Source of the DNA: Anaeroplasmataceae bacterium
GTDB lineage: Bacteria; Bacillota_I; Bacilli_A; Acholeplasmatales; Anaeroplasmataceae
NCBI GenBank assembly: GCA_020025015.1
Contig: JAHHSV010000030.1
Location: forward strand, 1-17,577
DNA length: 17,577 nt
Reading direction: 5' to 3'
The notes below the pieces were generated by a model that was not told the DNA's origin, made no database searches, and worked only from the letters and a program-made list of their open reading frames with translations. Position 1 is the first letter of the stretch, and each line of letters opens with the position of its first letter. Shown one piece after another: positions 6,862 to 14,450 of the stretch. The translations under genes and the position numbers were made by a program.

Positions 6862-8142
6862 TCAAAAATTCAAGTTATTTTTTAGTCCTGTTATGTTTTT
6901 TTTAGTCCTGTTATGTTTTTTAGTCCTGTTATGTTTTTTTAATCCTGTTATGTATTTATGTGTTTTTATTTTTGACTTTTCAATAGCATCAATGTAAATA
7001 TTGATAATTTCTGTTGAAAAAGCCTCTTTAGTAAATTTTTCAATACTATTAATTGTATTATCCTTTAAGGCATATGCTTCTTCCTTATGCTCTAAAAAAT
7101 AATTCATTTTATTTTCTAAGCCTTGTTCTCCATTAAAGTAAAAACCATTGACACCCTCTAAAATTACATCATCTAAGCATTCATCCTTTTGACATAATAA
7201 AGGGGTTCCACAAATAATTGATTCTAAATATGTTAAGCCTTGAGTTTCTGTTACAGAAGCATTAACAAATAGATCACCTATTTGGTAGTATTTAACTATG
7301 TTTTTCCATTCTATAAAGCCTAAAAACTTAATATTATCATCAGTAAGGCCTAATGATTTACTATATTTTTTTAATTCAGGTAAAGCTGGACCATCACCAA
7401 TTATTACTAAAACTGCATTTTTATCCTTAACACTTGAAAAAGACTTTACAACCTTATCTAAGGATTTTTCATCTGAAACACGGCCAATTGATAAGAAAAC
7501 AAAGTCATCTTCATTAATACCAAGCTCAGCTTTTAAAGCATTAACCTCTTCTTTATTTACCTTCTTATCTGTAAATTTATTAAAGTCCAAACCAGTTGGT
7601 ACAACTCTAATATCACCACTTAAAGAGTACTTAGAAACATGCTGTAAAACCTTACGAGTAGGAACAATCTTAATTGCTGCTTGCTTATTAATTGGACCAA
7701 TTAGAGCACTAGCCAAGGTGTGTAAAAGCTTCTTATGGAATAATTTATCAATTGTACGTGAAATATATTGTAAGTAATCCTCATACAAGGTATGAAGGGT
7801 ATAAATAACTGGTATGTGATATTTTTTACCTGCTAATATTCCTAAACGAGCCATAGAAAATTCAGTTTGAATGTGTATAATATCTAAATTATATTTTTTT
7901 ATTTCCTTAACCTTTTTATGAAGTCTAAAAGAGATCCTAAAGGATTTTAATTTTTCTGTTGGAACCTTTACGCCACTAAAATAGCAAATATTAGGTTTGT
8001 TTTTAAGCTTTTCATCAAGTTCTGTTGTAAAAATATAAACCTCATGGCCACGTCTTATTAATTCTTCCTCTAAGGTTGTGATAGATGTAACAACTCCACT
8101 AATCAGTGGATAATACGTGTCCGTGAATATTCCTATTCTCAT
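6862..8142 (-). CDS. GT4 glycosyltransferase, probable diacylglycerol glucosyltransferase type
   Basis: A 426-residue GT-B fold enzyme from ATG 8142 (MRIGIFTDTYYPLISGVVTS), preceded by AAAGGAG; a longer in-frame start at 8187 is less likely. The opening resembles the Acholeplasma alpha-monoglucosyldiacylglycerol synthase. The C-domain carries SIGRVSDEKSLDKVV, IGDGPALPEL and the EX7E-like ETQGLTYLES motif typical of retaining GT4 enzymes using a nucleotide sugar. The likely role is membrane glycolipid synthesis; mannosyl or other lipid acceptors are possible. The start overlaps the preceding membrane-protein gene by 44 nt. The C-terminal tail (HNRTKKHNRTKK...) is basic and encoded by a tandem repeat with a non-triplet period, so its length and frame may vary. 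The stop is TGA. Confidence 0.85.
   Translation of the reverse strand: MRIGIFTDTYYPLISGVVTSITTLEEELIRRGHEVYIFTTELDEKLKNKPNICYFSGVKVPTEKLKSFRISFRLHKKVKEIKKYNLDIIHIQTEFSMARLGILAGKKYHIPVIYTLHTLYEDYLQYISRTIDKLFHKKLLHTLASALIGPINKQAAIKIVPTRKVLQHVSKYSLSGDIRVVPTGLDFNKFTDKKVNKEEVNALKAELGINEDDFVFLSIGRVSDEKSLDKVVKSFSSVKDKNAVLVIIGDGPALPELKKYSKSLGLTDDNIKFLGFIEWKNIVKYYQIGDLFVNASVTETQGLTYLESIICGTPLLCQKDECLDDVILEGVNGFYFNGEQGLENKMNYFLEHKEEAYALKDNTINSIEKFTKEAFSTEIINIYIDAIEKSKIKTHKYITGLKKHNRTKKHNRTKKNITGLKNNLNF
6883..6952 (-). repeat. Four-copy ~19-bp tandem repeat within the 3' end of the glycosyltransferase gene
   Basis: Four copies of TAGTCCTGTTATG (plus strand, at 6883, 6903, 6921 and 6940; the last has a G-to-A change) are separated by T runs of varying length. 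The periods are 20, 18 and 19 bp. Because they are not all multiples of three, the encoded peptide switches between ITGLKK and HNRTKK. Copy-number or T-run slippage would change the frame and tail. Confidence 0.9.
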
Positions 8143-9163
8143 CCTTTTTCCTACTCCTTTCGAATAGTAAATAGCAGATAAATCCATAAATCATAATCAA
8201 ATAATAGCTAAAGAAACGCCATATTAGCATTAAGCTTAAAGCCATATCATTATTTAAAGCAAGGGTAGCAAAGATTGCAGCAAAGGCAAATTCAGCACCA
8301 CCTGATGCACCTGGTGTTGGAATCCAAACCACCATTGTCATCGCAAAGCAAGTCATACTCATTACATAAAATAAATATTCGTAGCTGATTTCAATATGTA
8401 AAGCTAATAAGCCAAAGAAAGGTATTGCATAATAAATTCCCAAAGCAATTATTTTTAAAATTGTTGATACTAAAACAGTCTTCCATTTAGCACCAATTTC
8501 TAAAAATGCACCATGAACCTCATCTGCATATTCATCAAAGCTATCAATCTTATTTTCTAGCCAATGGAAAATTTTAAATTTTGTAAGCCACGCTAAAAAA
8601 TTATGAATCCATTGAGTAACCTTTTTACTTAAAGCTAATGCAAGCAATAAAAGTAGCATTAAAAAATTCATAGTAAAGCCAAAAATTGATATACCAATTA
8701 TGGCTGGATTATCTCTAGTTATACTATTGAAATATAACGAAATTGCAATTGCTGAAAATACATTAATAAGAATTTGATAAATAAGAAAATTCATCATCAA
8801 AATTGAAGTAGATTCACTAATTTTGACATTTTTTTGCTTCATTGCATAAACCTGAAATGGTTGACCACCACTGCTAAATGGGGTGATACCATTAAAGAAA
8901 AACTCTGAAGAGCTAATTAAATAAGAATCCCTCCTACCTATTTGCTTGTTTCCCCCACGAATCAATAAAACTAGTGATATAGGCCATATAATTAGGTAAA
9001 CAATAATTAACGCTACCATTACTAAAATGTATCTATAATCGGCTGTAAAAACTGTATCACTTATGCTTTTAATATCCCCAAATGATACAATCATAATGAT
9101 TATAAATATTAAAATTGACAATAATAAAATAGAATTAGTAATAATTTTCTTTTTGTTAGTCAT
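8099..9163 (-). CDS. YbhN/LPG-synthase-TM-like (UPF0104) membrane protein
   Basis: A 354-residue protein with about eight hydrophobic segments (first at 9-28, second at about 43-67). Family signatures are GITPFSSGGQPFQ (92-104) and PTPGASGGAEFAF near 281-293, as in the membrane domain of lysylphosphatidylglycerol synthase (PF03706) and its stand-alone relatives. The soluble aminoacyl-transferase half of MprF is absent. Stand-alone members often sit next to GT4 enzymes and are suspected of lipid or glycolipid transfer across the membrane. Its ATG comes 1 nt after the argS stop, so translation is probably coupled; its 3' end overlaps the glycosyltransferase start. Work on the same glycolipid is inferred. 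Confidence 0.85.
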   Translation of the reverse strand: MTNKKKIITNSILLLSILIFIIIMIVSFGDIKSISDTVFTADYRYILVMVALIIVYLIIWPISLVLLIRGGNKQIGRRDSYLISSSEFFFNGITPFSSGGQPFQVYAMKQKNVKISESTSILMMNFLIYQILINVFSAIAISLYFNSITRDNPAIIGISIFGFTMNFLMLLLLLALALSKKVTQWIHNFLAWLTKFKIFHWLENKIDSFDEYADEVHGAFLEIGAKWKTVLVSTILKIIALGIYYAIPFFGLLALHIEISYEYLFYVMSMTCFAMTMVVWIPTPGASGGAEFAFAAIFATLALNNDMALSLMLIWRFFSYYLIMIYGFICYLLFERSRKKDENRNIHGHVLSTD

Positions 9164-9164
9164 T

Positions 9165-10853
9165 TTACATCTCGTCTAAATAATGAATTCCTAATAATCT
9201 TAAGCCCTCGTTAAGAACAGTTCTAATTGCCTTAGCAAGCGCAAAATTTGTATTTCTAGCTGCTTCATCCTCACAATTAATTTTTTCTAAGCTATAGAAT
9301 TTATTAAAGCTTTGAGCAAGACCTAATAAGTATTTTGCGATGTGTGATGGAGCAGATTCATTAGCTGCACGCTCAATTACACTTCTAAAATTACTTAATT
9401 GCTTTACTAATTCAAAATAATGAGGCTTATCAAATAATGTTTTATCGACATTATTAATATCAAAGGTCTTATCCTTTAAAATTGAAGCAATTCTTACACT
9501 ACTATATTGTAGATAAGGACCAGTTTGTCCTTCAAATTTAACACAATTTTCTAGATCAAATTCAATATCTAATTCACGATGATTCTTTAAATCACCAAAC
9601 ATTACAGCTGCAATACCAACCTTGCGAGCAATTTCATCCTTATTAGCTAAATCCTTATTCTTCTCTTCAATTTGCATTTTAGCCATTTGAATAGCCTTTT
9701 GTAAAACATCATATAATTTTACAACACCACCCTGACGAGTTGACATTTTTTTACCATTAGTTAAGTATAAACCGAAGCCTACATGATCAATTTCATCTTG
9801 GAAATCATAGCCCATTAAGGTAATTACACGTTTAATTTGCTTGAAGTGTAGCTTTTGTTCATTACCTACAACATATAAAATCTTATCGAATTTATATTCA
9901 CTCTTACGATAGAATAATGCAGCTAAATCACGAGTGATATATAATGAACCACCATCGCTACGCTTAATTAATGCAGGTGGCATATCATCACCTAATCTAA
10001 CAATTTTAGCACCATTATCTTCTACTAATAGACCTTTTTCTTCTAATTCCTCTACTACTGGATCCATCTTATCATTATAGAAGGCTTCACCATTATAAGA
10101 GTCAAAATTAACCTCTAATAAATCGTAAATTTGCTTACTTTCCTTTAAAGATTCCTCACGGATATATTTCCATAAATCTAAATATTCAGGTTCACCTAAT
10201 TCACACTTACGGAATGCTTCACGAGCCTCATCCTCTAATTCTGGATTTAATTTAGCCTCATCGTGGAATCTTACATATAATTCAGTCATTTTATTAATAG
10301 GGTCCTTAGCAATTTCTTCCTTATTACCCCATTTTTTATAGGCAACAATCATTTTACCAAATTGAGTACCCCAGTCACCTAAATAGTTAATAGCGAAGGT
10401 ACTATAACCACATTTTTGGTTTATTAGCTTTAAAGAATTACCAATAATTGTTGAACGTAAGTGACCAATACTAAAGCTTTTAGCAATATTAGGAGATGAA
10501 TAATCTAAGACTACCATCTTGCCATTTCCCAAATCGCTTTGACCATAGTTAGTTCCTTTTTTATTAATTTCACTAACTACATTATATGATAATTCTTCCT
10601 TATTAATTACAATGTTAATGAAACCACCAACATTAGAAATTTCTTTAATTATTTTAAATCTTTCAACTAAAGCTGTTTTAACAGTGTCAACAACAGCAGG
10701 TAATGGTAAATGCTTTGCCTTTAAAATAGGGAAAACAGGAATAGAAATATCTCCAAGCTTACTATCCTTTGGTTCTTCAACTGTTAATGAAACCTCATTA
10801 TTATAATATTCCTCTAGGAATTTTTTCATTTCTTTTTTAATTGCATTAATCAT
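9165..10853 (-). CDS. argS: Arginyl-tRNA synthetase
   Basis: A complete 562-residue class Ia enzyme that charges tRNA-Arg in the cytoplasm. The N-terminal additional domain (1-110) is followed by the HIGH-type site SPNIAKSFSIGHLRS (120-134; the first His is Ser, which I recall as common in this subtype). Next come the KMSKS-type loop KKMSTRQGG (368-376) and a DALR anticodon-binding domain (about 445-562) ending RLLGIHYLDEM. The start ATG at 10853 has AAGGAG 7 nt upstream. It heads a tight minus-strand group: the membrane protein follows after 1 nt, then the glycosyltransferase and tRNA-Leu. No clear promoter lies in the 60-nt gap behind it, which contains a terminator-like hairpin. Confidence 0.97.
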   Translation of the reverse strand: MINAIKKEMKKFLEEYYNNEVSLTVEEPKDSKLGDISIPVFPILKAKHLPLPAVVDTVKTALVERFKIIKEISNVGGFINIVINKEELSYNVVSEINKKGTNYGQSDLGNGKMVVLDYSSPNIAKSFSIGHLRSTIIGNSLKLINQKCGYSTFAINYLGDWGTQFGKMIVAYKKWGNKEEIAKDPINKMTELYVRFHDEAKLNPELEDEAREAFRKCELGEPEYLDLWKYIREESLKESKQIYDLLEVNFDSYNGEAFYNDKMDPVVEELEEKGLLVEDNGAKIVRLGDDMPPALIKRSDGGSLYITRDLAALFYRKSEYKFDKILYVVGNEQKLHFKQIKRVITLMGYDFQDEIDHVGFGLYLTNGKKMSTRQGGVVKLYDVLQKAIQMAKMQIEEKNKDLANKDEIARKVGIAAVMFGDLKNHRELDIEFDLENCVKFEGQTGPYLQYSSVRIASILKDKTFDINNVDKTLFDKPHYFELVKQLSNFRSVIERAANESAPSHIAKYLLGLAQSFNKFYSLEKINCEDEAARNTNFALAKAIRTVLNEGLRLLGIHYLDEM

Positions 10854-10875
10854 ATTTTTTCTCCTTATAAAGTAT

Positions 10876-10899
10876 AAAAGGAAGATGAAAACATCTTCC
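10876..10899 (-). terminator. Terminator-like hairpin between the thioredoxin-like gene and argS
   Basis: On the minus strand, GGAAGATG, loop TTTT, CATCTTCC (perfect 8-bp stem), then TTTTAT. The U run is short, so partial read-through into argS is plausible, and no good separate argS promoter is evident. It could act as an attenuator that sets argS-operon expression. Confidence 0.7.
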
Positions 10900-10913
10900 C
10901 CAATTAGTAATTA

Positions 10914-11489
10914 TTATTCCTTAGGTAAAGCTTTGAAATCACCAAAGCCCTTAGTAACTATTTGAACAAATGTTTCGCCATTATCAAAGGTTGTAGAATC
11001 TAAAACAAGTTTACCTTCTTTATCATATACCCAGAATGTTCCATACTTTAATAGATCAACACCGCCTAAAGCTTCTTCTCTAGCATCAATCTTATTTTTG
11101 AAATCTTGAGTACCCTTAATTTCATCTGTAGTTTTAAAAACCTCTGTTGCATCTAACCAGTAAACATTGTCTACTTCAAAATTTTCCGCAGCAGTTTCTA
11201 CAGTTTTAATATTTGTTACTGATGTTTCATCATCAGGGGTACCGTAGAAAACAAACACATAGCTTCCATTGCCAAGCTTATCTAATAAAGCCGACTCACT
11301 AATTTCACTAATCTTACCATCTCTAGGTAATTGAGCTGCAGACCATCTATCTAAGAACTTGTCTTCCTTATTAGGTAAAGCTAATACGATTGTAGTTATA
11401 ATTACTGCTAATAAGCCAACAATTAAAAATACAAGCTCCTTAGTCCATTTAAATTTAAATTTTTCTCTTCTTACACTTCTTACTGCCAT
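10914..11489 (-). CDS. Membrane-anchored thioredoxin-like protein without CXXC
   Basis: A 191-residue protein from ATG 11489, chosen because AAGGAG lies 8 nt before it; an in-frame ATG at 11510 has no such site. A basic N-terminus (VRREKFKFKW) precedes one transmembrane helix (18-38), so the rest lies outside. The soluble part reads YVFVFYGTPDDETS (about 77-90), then a helix, NVYWLDATEVF, and near the end GTFWVYDKEGKLVLD. This order of strands fits a thioredoxin fold, with the region where CXXC would lie replaced by TPDDET. The protein has no cysteine, so redox catalysis is excluded and a binding or scaffold role is more likely. The fold call is by pattern only. It has its own promoter and a downstream hairpin. 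Confidence 0.7.
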   Translation of the reverse strand: MAVRSVRREKFKFKWTKELVFLIVGLLAVIITTIVLALPNKEDKFLDRWSAAQLPRDGKISEISESALLDKLGNGSYVFVFYGTPDDETSVTNIKTVETAAENFEVDNVYWLDATEVFKTTDEIKGTQDFKNKIDAREEALGGVDLLKYGTFWVYDKEGKLVLDSTTFDNGETFVQIVTKGFGDFKALPKE

Positions 11490-11530
11490 ATATATAATCT
11501 CCTTAATCAAGATATAAATTGCTAATAACG

Positions 11531-11559
11531 ATTATACCATTTTAATATACGCTTTTCAA
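11531..11559 (-). promoter_or_regulatory. Sigma-A-type promoter of the thioredoxin-like gene
   Basis: On the minus strand, TTGAAA (11559-11554), a 17-bp spacer and TATAAT (11536-11531) match consensus at 11 of 12 bases. It lies about 40 nt before the start codon. Confidence 0.8.
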
Positions 11560-11649
11560 TAAAATTGAGATTATTTTCCAAAGAATTATTTGGATTTAAA
11601 GCAAAATGAAAGTTGCTTACATTTTTTTAATTTTATTTGCTTTTTGTAT

Positions 11650-11678
11650 TTGTGAAAACGTTTTACATATTGTATAAT
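11650..11678 (+). promoter_or_regulatory. glgA-glgC promoter overlapped by a LacI-family (cre-like) operator
   Basis: TTGTGA (11650-11655), a 17-bp spacer and TATAAT (11673-11678) form the promoter. The near-palindrome TGTGAAAACGTTTTACA (11651-11667), centred on CG, lies on the -35 and spacer. It resembles operators of CcpA, MalR and other LacI-family proteins, and a bound protein here would block RNA polymerase. A similar site precedes the S41 gene (16285-16298). Which regulator binds is not shown by the sequence. Confidence 0.75.
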
Positions 11679-11703
11679 ATATATATTAGTGGAGGTGTGT
11701 AAA

Positions 11704-13140
11704 ATGAAGGTACTATTATGTGCTAGCGAAGGCACTCCGTTTATAAAAACTGGAGGTCTAGCTGATGTAGTAGGTGCTTTACCAAAGGCCCTAAAGAAAA
11801 ATGGGGTGGATGTTAGAGTAATGCTACCATACTACAAAAAAATCAAAGAACAAAATAACGCCGAATATTGTGGTTATGCCTATGTTAGAATTGCAGATCG
11901 CAATGAGTATGTAGGTGTATTCCATAAGGAATATGAAGGTATCGACTACTATTTTATTGATAGTGATCGCTACTTCAACCGTGATGGATTGTATGGTTAT
12001 GGAGATGATGGAGAAAGGTTTGCGTTTTATTGCTTCGCTGTATTAGAGGCAATGAAGGTTGTCAACTTCTTCCCTGATATAATTCATTGTAACGATTGGC
12101 AAACTGGTTTAATTCCTTATATTCTAAAGAACAATTATAATTATTATATGGAGTTTAGAAGAATTAAAACAATATTTAGCATTCACAATATCCAATATCA
12201 AGGTATTTTCCCACGTGATATTATGAATATTATGTTCATGCCTTATTCTAGTTCATTAGAATATGACAACTGCATAAACTTTATGAAATGTGCAATTATG
12301 GAAAGTAACCTTGTAACAACAGTAAGTAATTCTTACAAATATGAAGTATTAACTCCTGAATACAGCTATAAATTAAATAACATTCTTGAGCTAAGACGTG
12401 ATGACTTCTATGGTATTGTAAATGGTATTGACGTTAATAAATATAATCCAGAGACAGATAAATATATATTTGCCAACTACAATATAAAAACTGTAAAGGA
12501 AGGCAAATTAAAAAATAAAAAGGCCTTACTAAAGGAATTTAATCTTCCATTTAAGGATGTACCTGTTTTTGGCTTAGTTTCACGTTTAGTTGAACAAAAG
12601 GGTATTGATATTTTAATGCCAATTATTGATGATATGATTGAGCATACAGATGCAATATTTATTTTGATGGGAAGCGGCGAAAAGGTTTATGAGGACTTCT
12701 TCCGTTATATGGAATTCAAGCACCCAAAACGTTTTAAATCTTATATCGGTTATAGCGATAGTATGGCTCAAAAGATTTATGCCGGTGCAGATATCTTCTT
12801 AATGCCATCTAAGTTTGAACCATGTGGTTTAGGTCAGCTTATAGCTATGCGTTATGGTACTTTACCATTAGTAAGAGAAACTGGTGGCTTAAAGGATACT
12901 GTTAAACCTTACAATAAATATAATCAAACTGGTTGGGGCTTTAGCTTTGGCGGTTATAATGTTGAAGCTTTAAAGGAAGTTATGTATCTTGCTACTGAAA
13001 CCTTTAAAGATAAGTCAGCTTGGAACTTACTTGTTCAACACGCAATGGAATTAGATTATAGTTGGGATAATTCTGCTAAGGATTATATAAGTTTATACGA
13101 GAAAACAATTAATTCAGGGAGGAAAAAATGGACACATTAG
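11704..13140 (+). CDS. glgA: Glycogen synthase (ADP-glucose-dependent, GT5)
   Basis: A 478-residue enzyme of the usual family length that adds glucose from ADP-glucose to glycogen. The ADP-glucose site KTGGLADV is at 15-22, HCNDWQTGL at 128-136, HNIQYQG at 161-167, SRLVEQKGIDIL at 293-304, and the catalytic-region motif FEPCGLGQL at 371-379 with RETGGLKDTV after it. The start is ATG 11704, with GGAGG 8 nt upstream; a GTG in frame at 11689 lies too close to that site. It is the first gene of a two-gene operon: glgC begins inside its last codons. Its expression is probably controlled by the operator on its promoter. No branching enzyme or phosphorylase gene is in the window. Confidence 0.97.
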   Translation: MKVLLCASEGTPFIKTGGLADVVGALPKALKKNGVDVRVMLPYYKKIKEQNNAEYCGYAYVRIADRNEYVGVFHKEYEGIDYYFIDSDRYFNRDGLYGYGDDGERFAFYCFAVLEAMKVVNFFPDIIHCNDWQTGLIPYILKNNYNYYMEFRRIKTIFSIHNIQYQGIFPRDIMNIMFMPYSSSLEYDNCINFMKCAIMESNLVTTVSNSYKYEVLTPEYSYKLNNILELRRDDFYGIVNGIDVNKYNPETDKYIFANYNIKTVKEGKLKNKKALLKEFNLPFKDVPVFGLVSRLVEQKGIDILMPIIDDMIEHTDAIFILMGSGEKVYEDFFRYMEFKHPKRFKSYIGYSDSMAQKIYAGADIFLMPSKFEPCGLGQLIAMRYGTLPLVRETGGLKDTVKPYNKYNQTGWGFSFGGYNVEALKEVMYLATETFKDKSAWNLLVQHAMELDYSWDNSAKDYISLYEKTINSGRKKWTH

Positions 13141-14372
13141 CATTAATTTTAGCCGGTGGTAGAGGTTCAAGATTAGATGTACTATCAGAAATTCGTAGTA
13201 AACCAGCCGTACCATTTGCTGGTAAATTTAGAATTATTGACTTTGCTTTGTCAAATTGCTGCAATTCTGGTATTTCTAAAATTGGTATCTTAACTCAGTA
13301 CTTACCATTATCACTTAACGAACACATCGGAATAGGAGAGCCATGGGATCTAGATAGACGTAATTCATTTGTCACACTACTTCAACCTTCAAACTCATGG
13401 TATATGGGTACTGCAGATGCGGTTAGAAAGAATCTTGAATTTGTTAAACGTTATGCTCAAGGTAAATACGTTCTTATTCTATCGGGTGACCACATCTATA
13501 AAATGGACTATAGCAAGATGATTGAACAGCATAAGGCAACTGGTGCTGATTGTACAATCGCCGCTAAAATTGTTCCTATAGAGGAAGCTTCTCGTTTTGG
13601 AGTTTTGGAGACTGACGAGAATTTACAAGTAACTAAATTCGTTGAAAAACCAAAGGAGCCTAAATCTAATAAAGCATCAATGGGTATTTATGTATTCTCT
13701 ACTGATGCCTTAATCAAAGCAATTGAAGAGCATGAGGATATTGCTGATTTAGACTTTGGTAATCATATTATTCCAGATATGATAAAATCACAAAAGGTTT
13801 ATGCCTATGAATATTATGATTACTGGAAGGATGTTGGTACTTACGATTCCTATCTAGAGACTAACCTAGAATTATGTGATGCCAATTGTAAGCTAGATTT
13901 ATATGATACAAACTGGAAAATCTATACTCGTACTGAAGATCTTCCTCCAGTTAGAGTTGGTAACGATGCAAGTATTAAAAACTCATTACTATCAAATGGT
14001 TGTGAAATTTATGGTGAAATTGACCATTCAGTTCTATCACCAGGTGTTAAGGTTGGTAAGGGTACAACAATTAAGAACTCAGTAATCCTAAATGATGTTG
14101 AAATCGGTGAAAATGTTCACGTTGAAAATTCTATCATCGATAAAAACACTATTATCGGCAATGATTCAATTATTGGTACTGGTGATGACTATACACCTAA
14201 TAAAGAGAGACCTGAGGTTCTTTCTTCTGGTATTAACGTTATTGGTAAACGTCTAGTTATTCCAGCTGGTTCTGTCGTTGAAAGAAATGTTCGTATCTTC
14301 TCAAGTCCTATTGTTAAGGAATTAGAAAAGCTACACTTAACTAGTGGTGAAACAGTTAAAAACCATAAGTAA
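13128..14372 (+). CDS. glgC: Glucose-1-phosphate adenylyltransferase (ADP-glucose pyrophosphorylase)
   Basis: A 414-residue enzyme making ADP-glucose from glucose-1-phosphate and ATP, the substrate for the preceding GlgA. The nucleotidyltransferase signature is LILAGGRGSRL (6-16) with SKPAVPFAGKFRIIDF (24-39). Further motifs are LSGDH (118-122), FVEKP (171-175), MGIYVF and WKDVGTYDSY (233-242). A hexapeptide left-handed beta-helix domain covers about 280-345. Its ATG overlaps the end of glgA by 13 nt, with GGGAGG inside glgA, so translation is coupled. There is no neighbouring glgD, unlike many Bacillota, so this subunit probably works alone. A strong terminator follows within 15 nt. Confidence 0.97.
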   Translation: MDTLALILAGGRGSRLDVLSEIRSKPAVPFAGKFRIIDFALSNCCNSGISKIGILTQYLPLSLNEHIGIGEPWDLDRRNSFVTLLQPSNSWYMGTADAVRKNLEFVKRYAQGKYVLILSGDHIYKMDYSKMIEQHKATGADCTIAAKIVPIEEASRFGVLETDENLQVTKFVEKPKEPKSNKASMGIYVFSTDALIKAIEEHEDIADLDFGNHIIPDMIKSQKVYAYEYYDYWKDVGTYDSYLETNLELCDANCKLDLYDTNWKIYTRTEDLPPVRVGNDASIKNSLLSNGCEIYGEIDHSVLSPGVKVGKGTTIKNSVILNDVEIGENVHVENSIIDKNTIIGNDSIIGTGDDYTPNKERPEVLSSGINVIGKRLVIPAGSVVERNVRIFSSPIVKELEKLHLTSGETVKNHK

Positions 14373-14381
14373 TTTAATATT

Positions 14382-14413
14382 AAAAAACTAAGGCTTTAAC
14401 CTTAGTTTTTTTT
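14382..14413 (+). terminator. Terminator of the glgA-glgC operon
   Basis: Stem ctaagg (14388-14393), loop ctttaa, ccttag (14400-14405), extended by flanking A and T runs, followed by eight T. It begins 10 nt after the glgC stop. Confidence 0.92.
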
Positions 14414-14421
14414 CGCAATAA

Positions 14422-14446
14422 AAAGGCCTTCAATTTGAAGACCTTT
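14422..14446 (-). terminator. Terminator of the S41 lipoprotein gene
   Basis: Arms aaaggccttc and gaagaccttt (one C/A mismatch) around loop aattt, 5 nt after the S41 stop codon. On the minus strand it is followed by TTATT, on the plus strand by ATTTTT, so it may serve both convergent units. Confidence 0.7.
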
Positions 14447-14450
14447 ATTT

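Noticed and set aside
6862..6864. Mycoplasma-type code with TGA as Trp
   Set aside because: TGA ends the glycosyltransferase at a natural point and reading through would enter the tRNA; Trp positions in the genes use TGG.
7298..7777. Plus-strand frame of 159 codons
   Set aside because: Antisense shadow of the glycosyltransferase gene; low-complexity translation without motifs.
8143..8187. Longer glycosyltransferase start (MDLSAIYYSKGVGKR)
   Set aside because: The extension precedes the conserved MRIGIFTDTYYP start and a ribosome site lies just before 8142.
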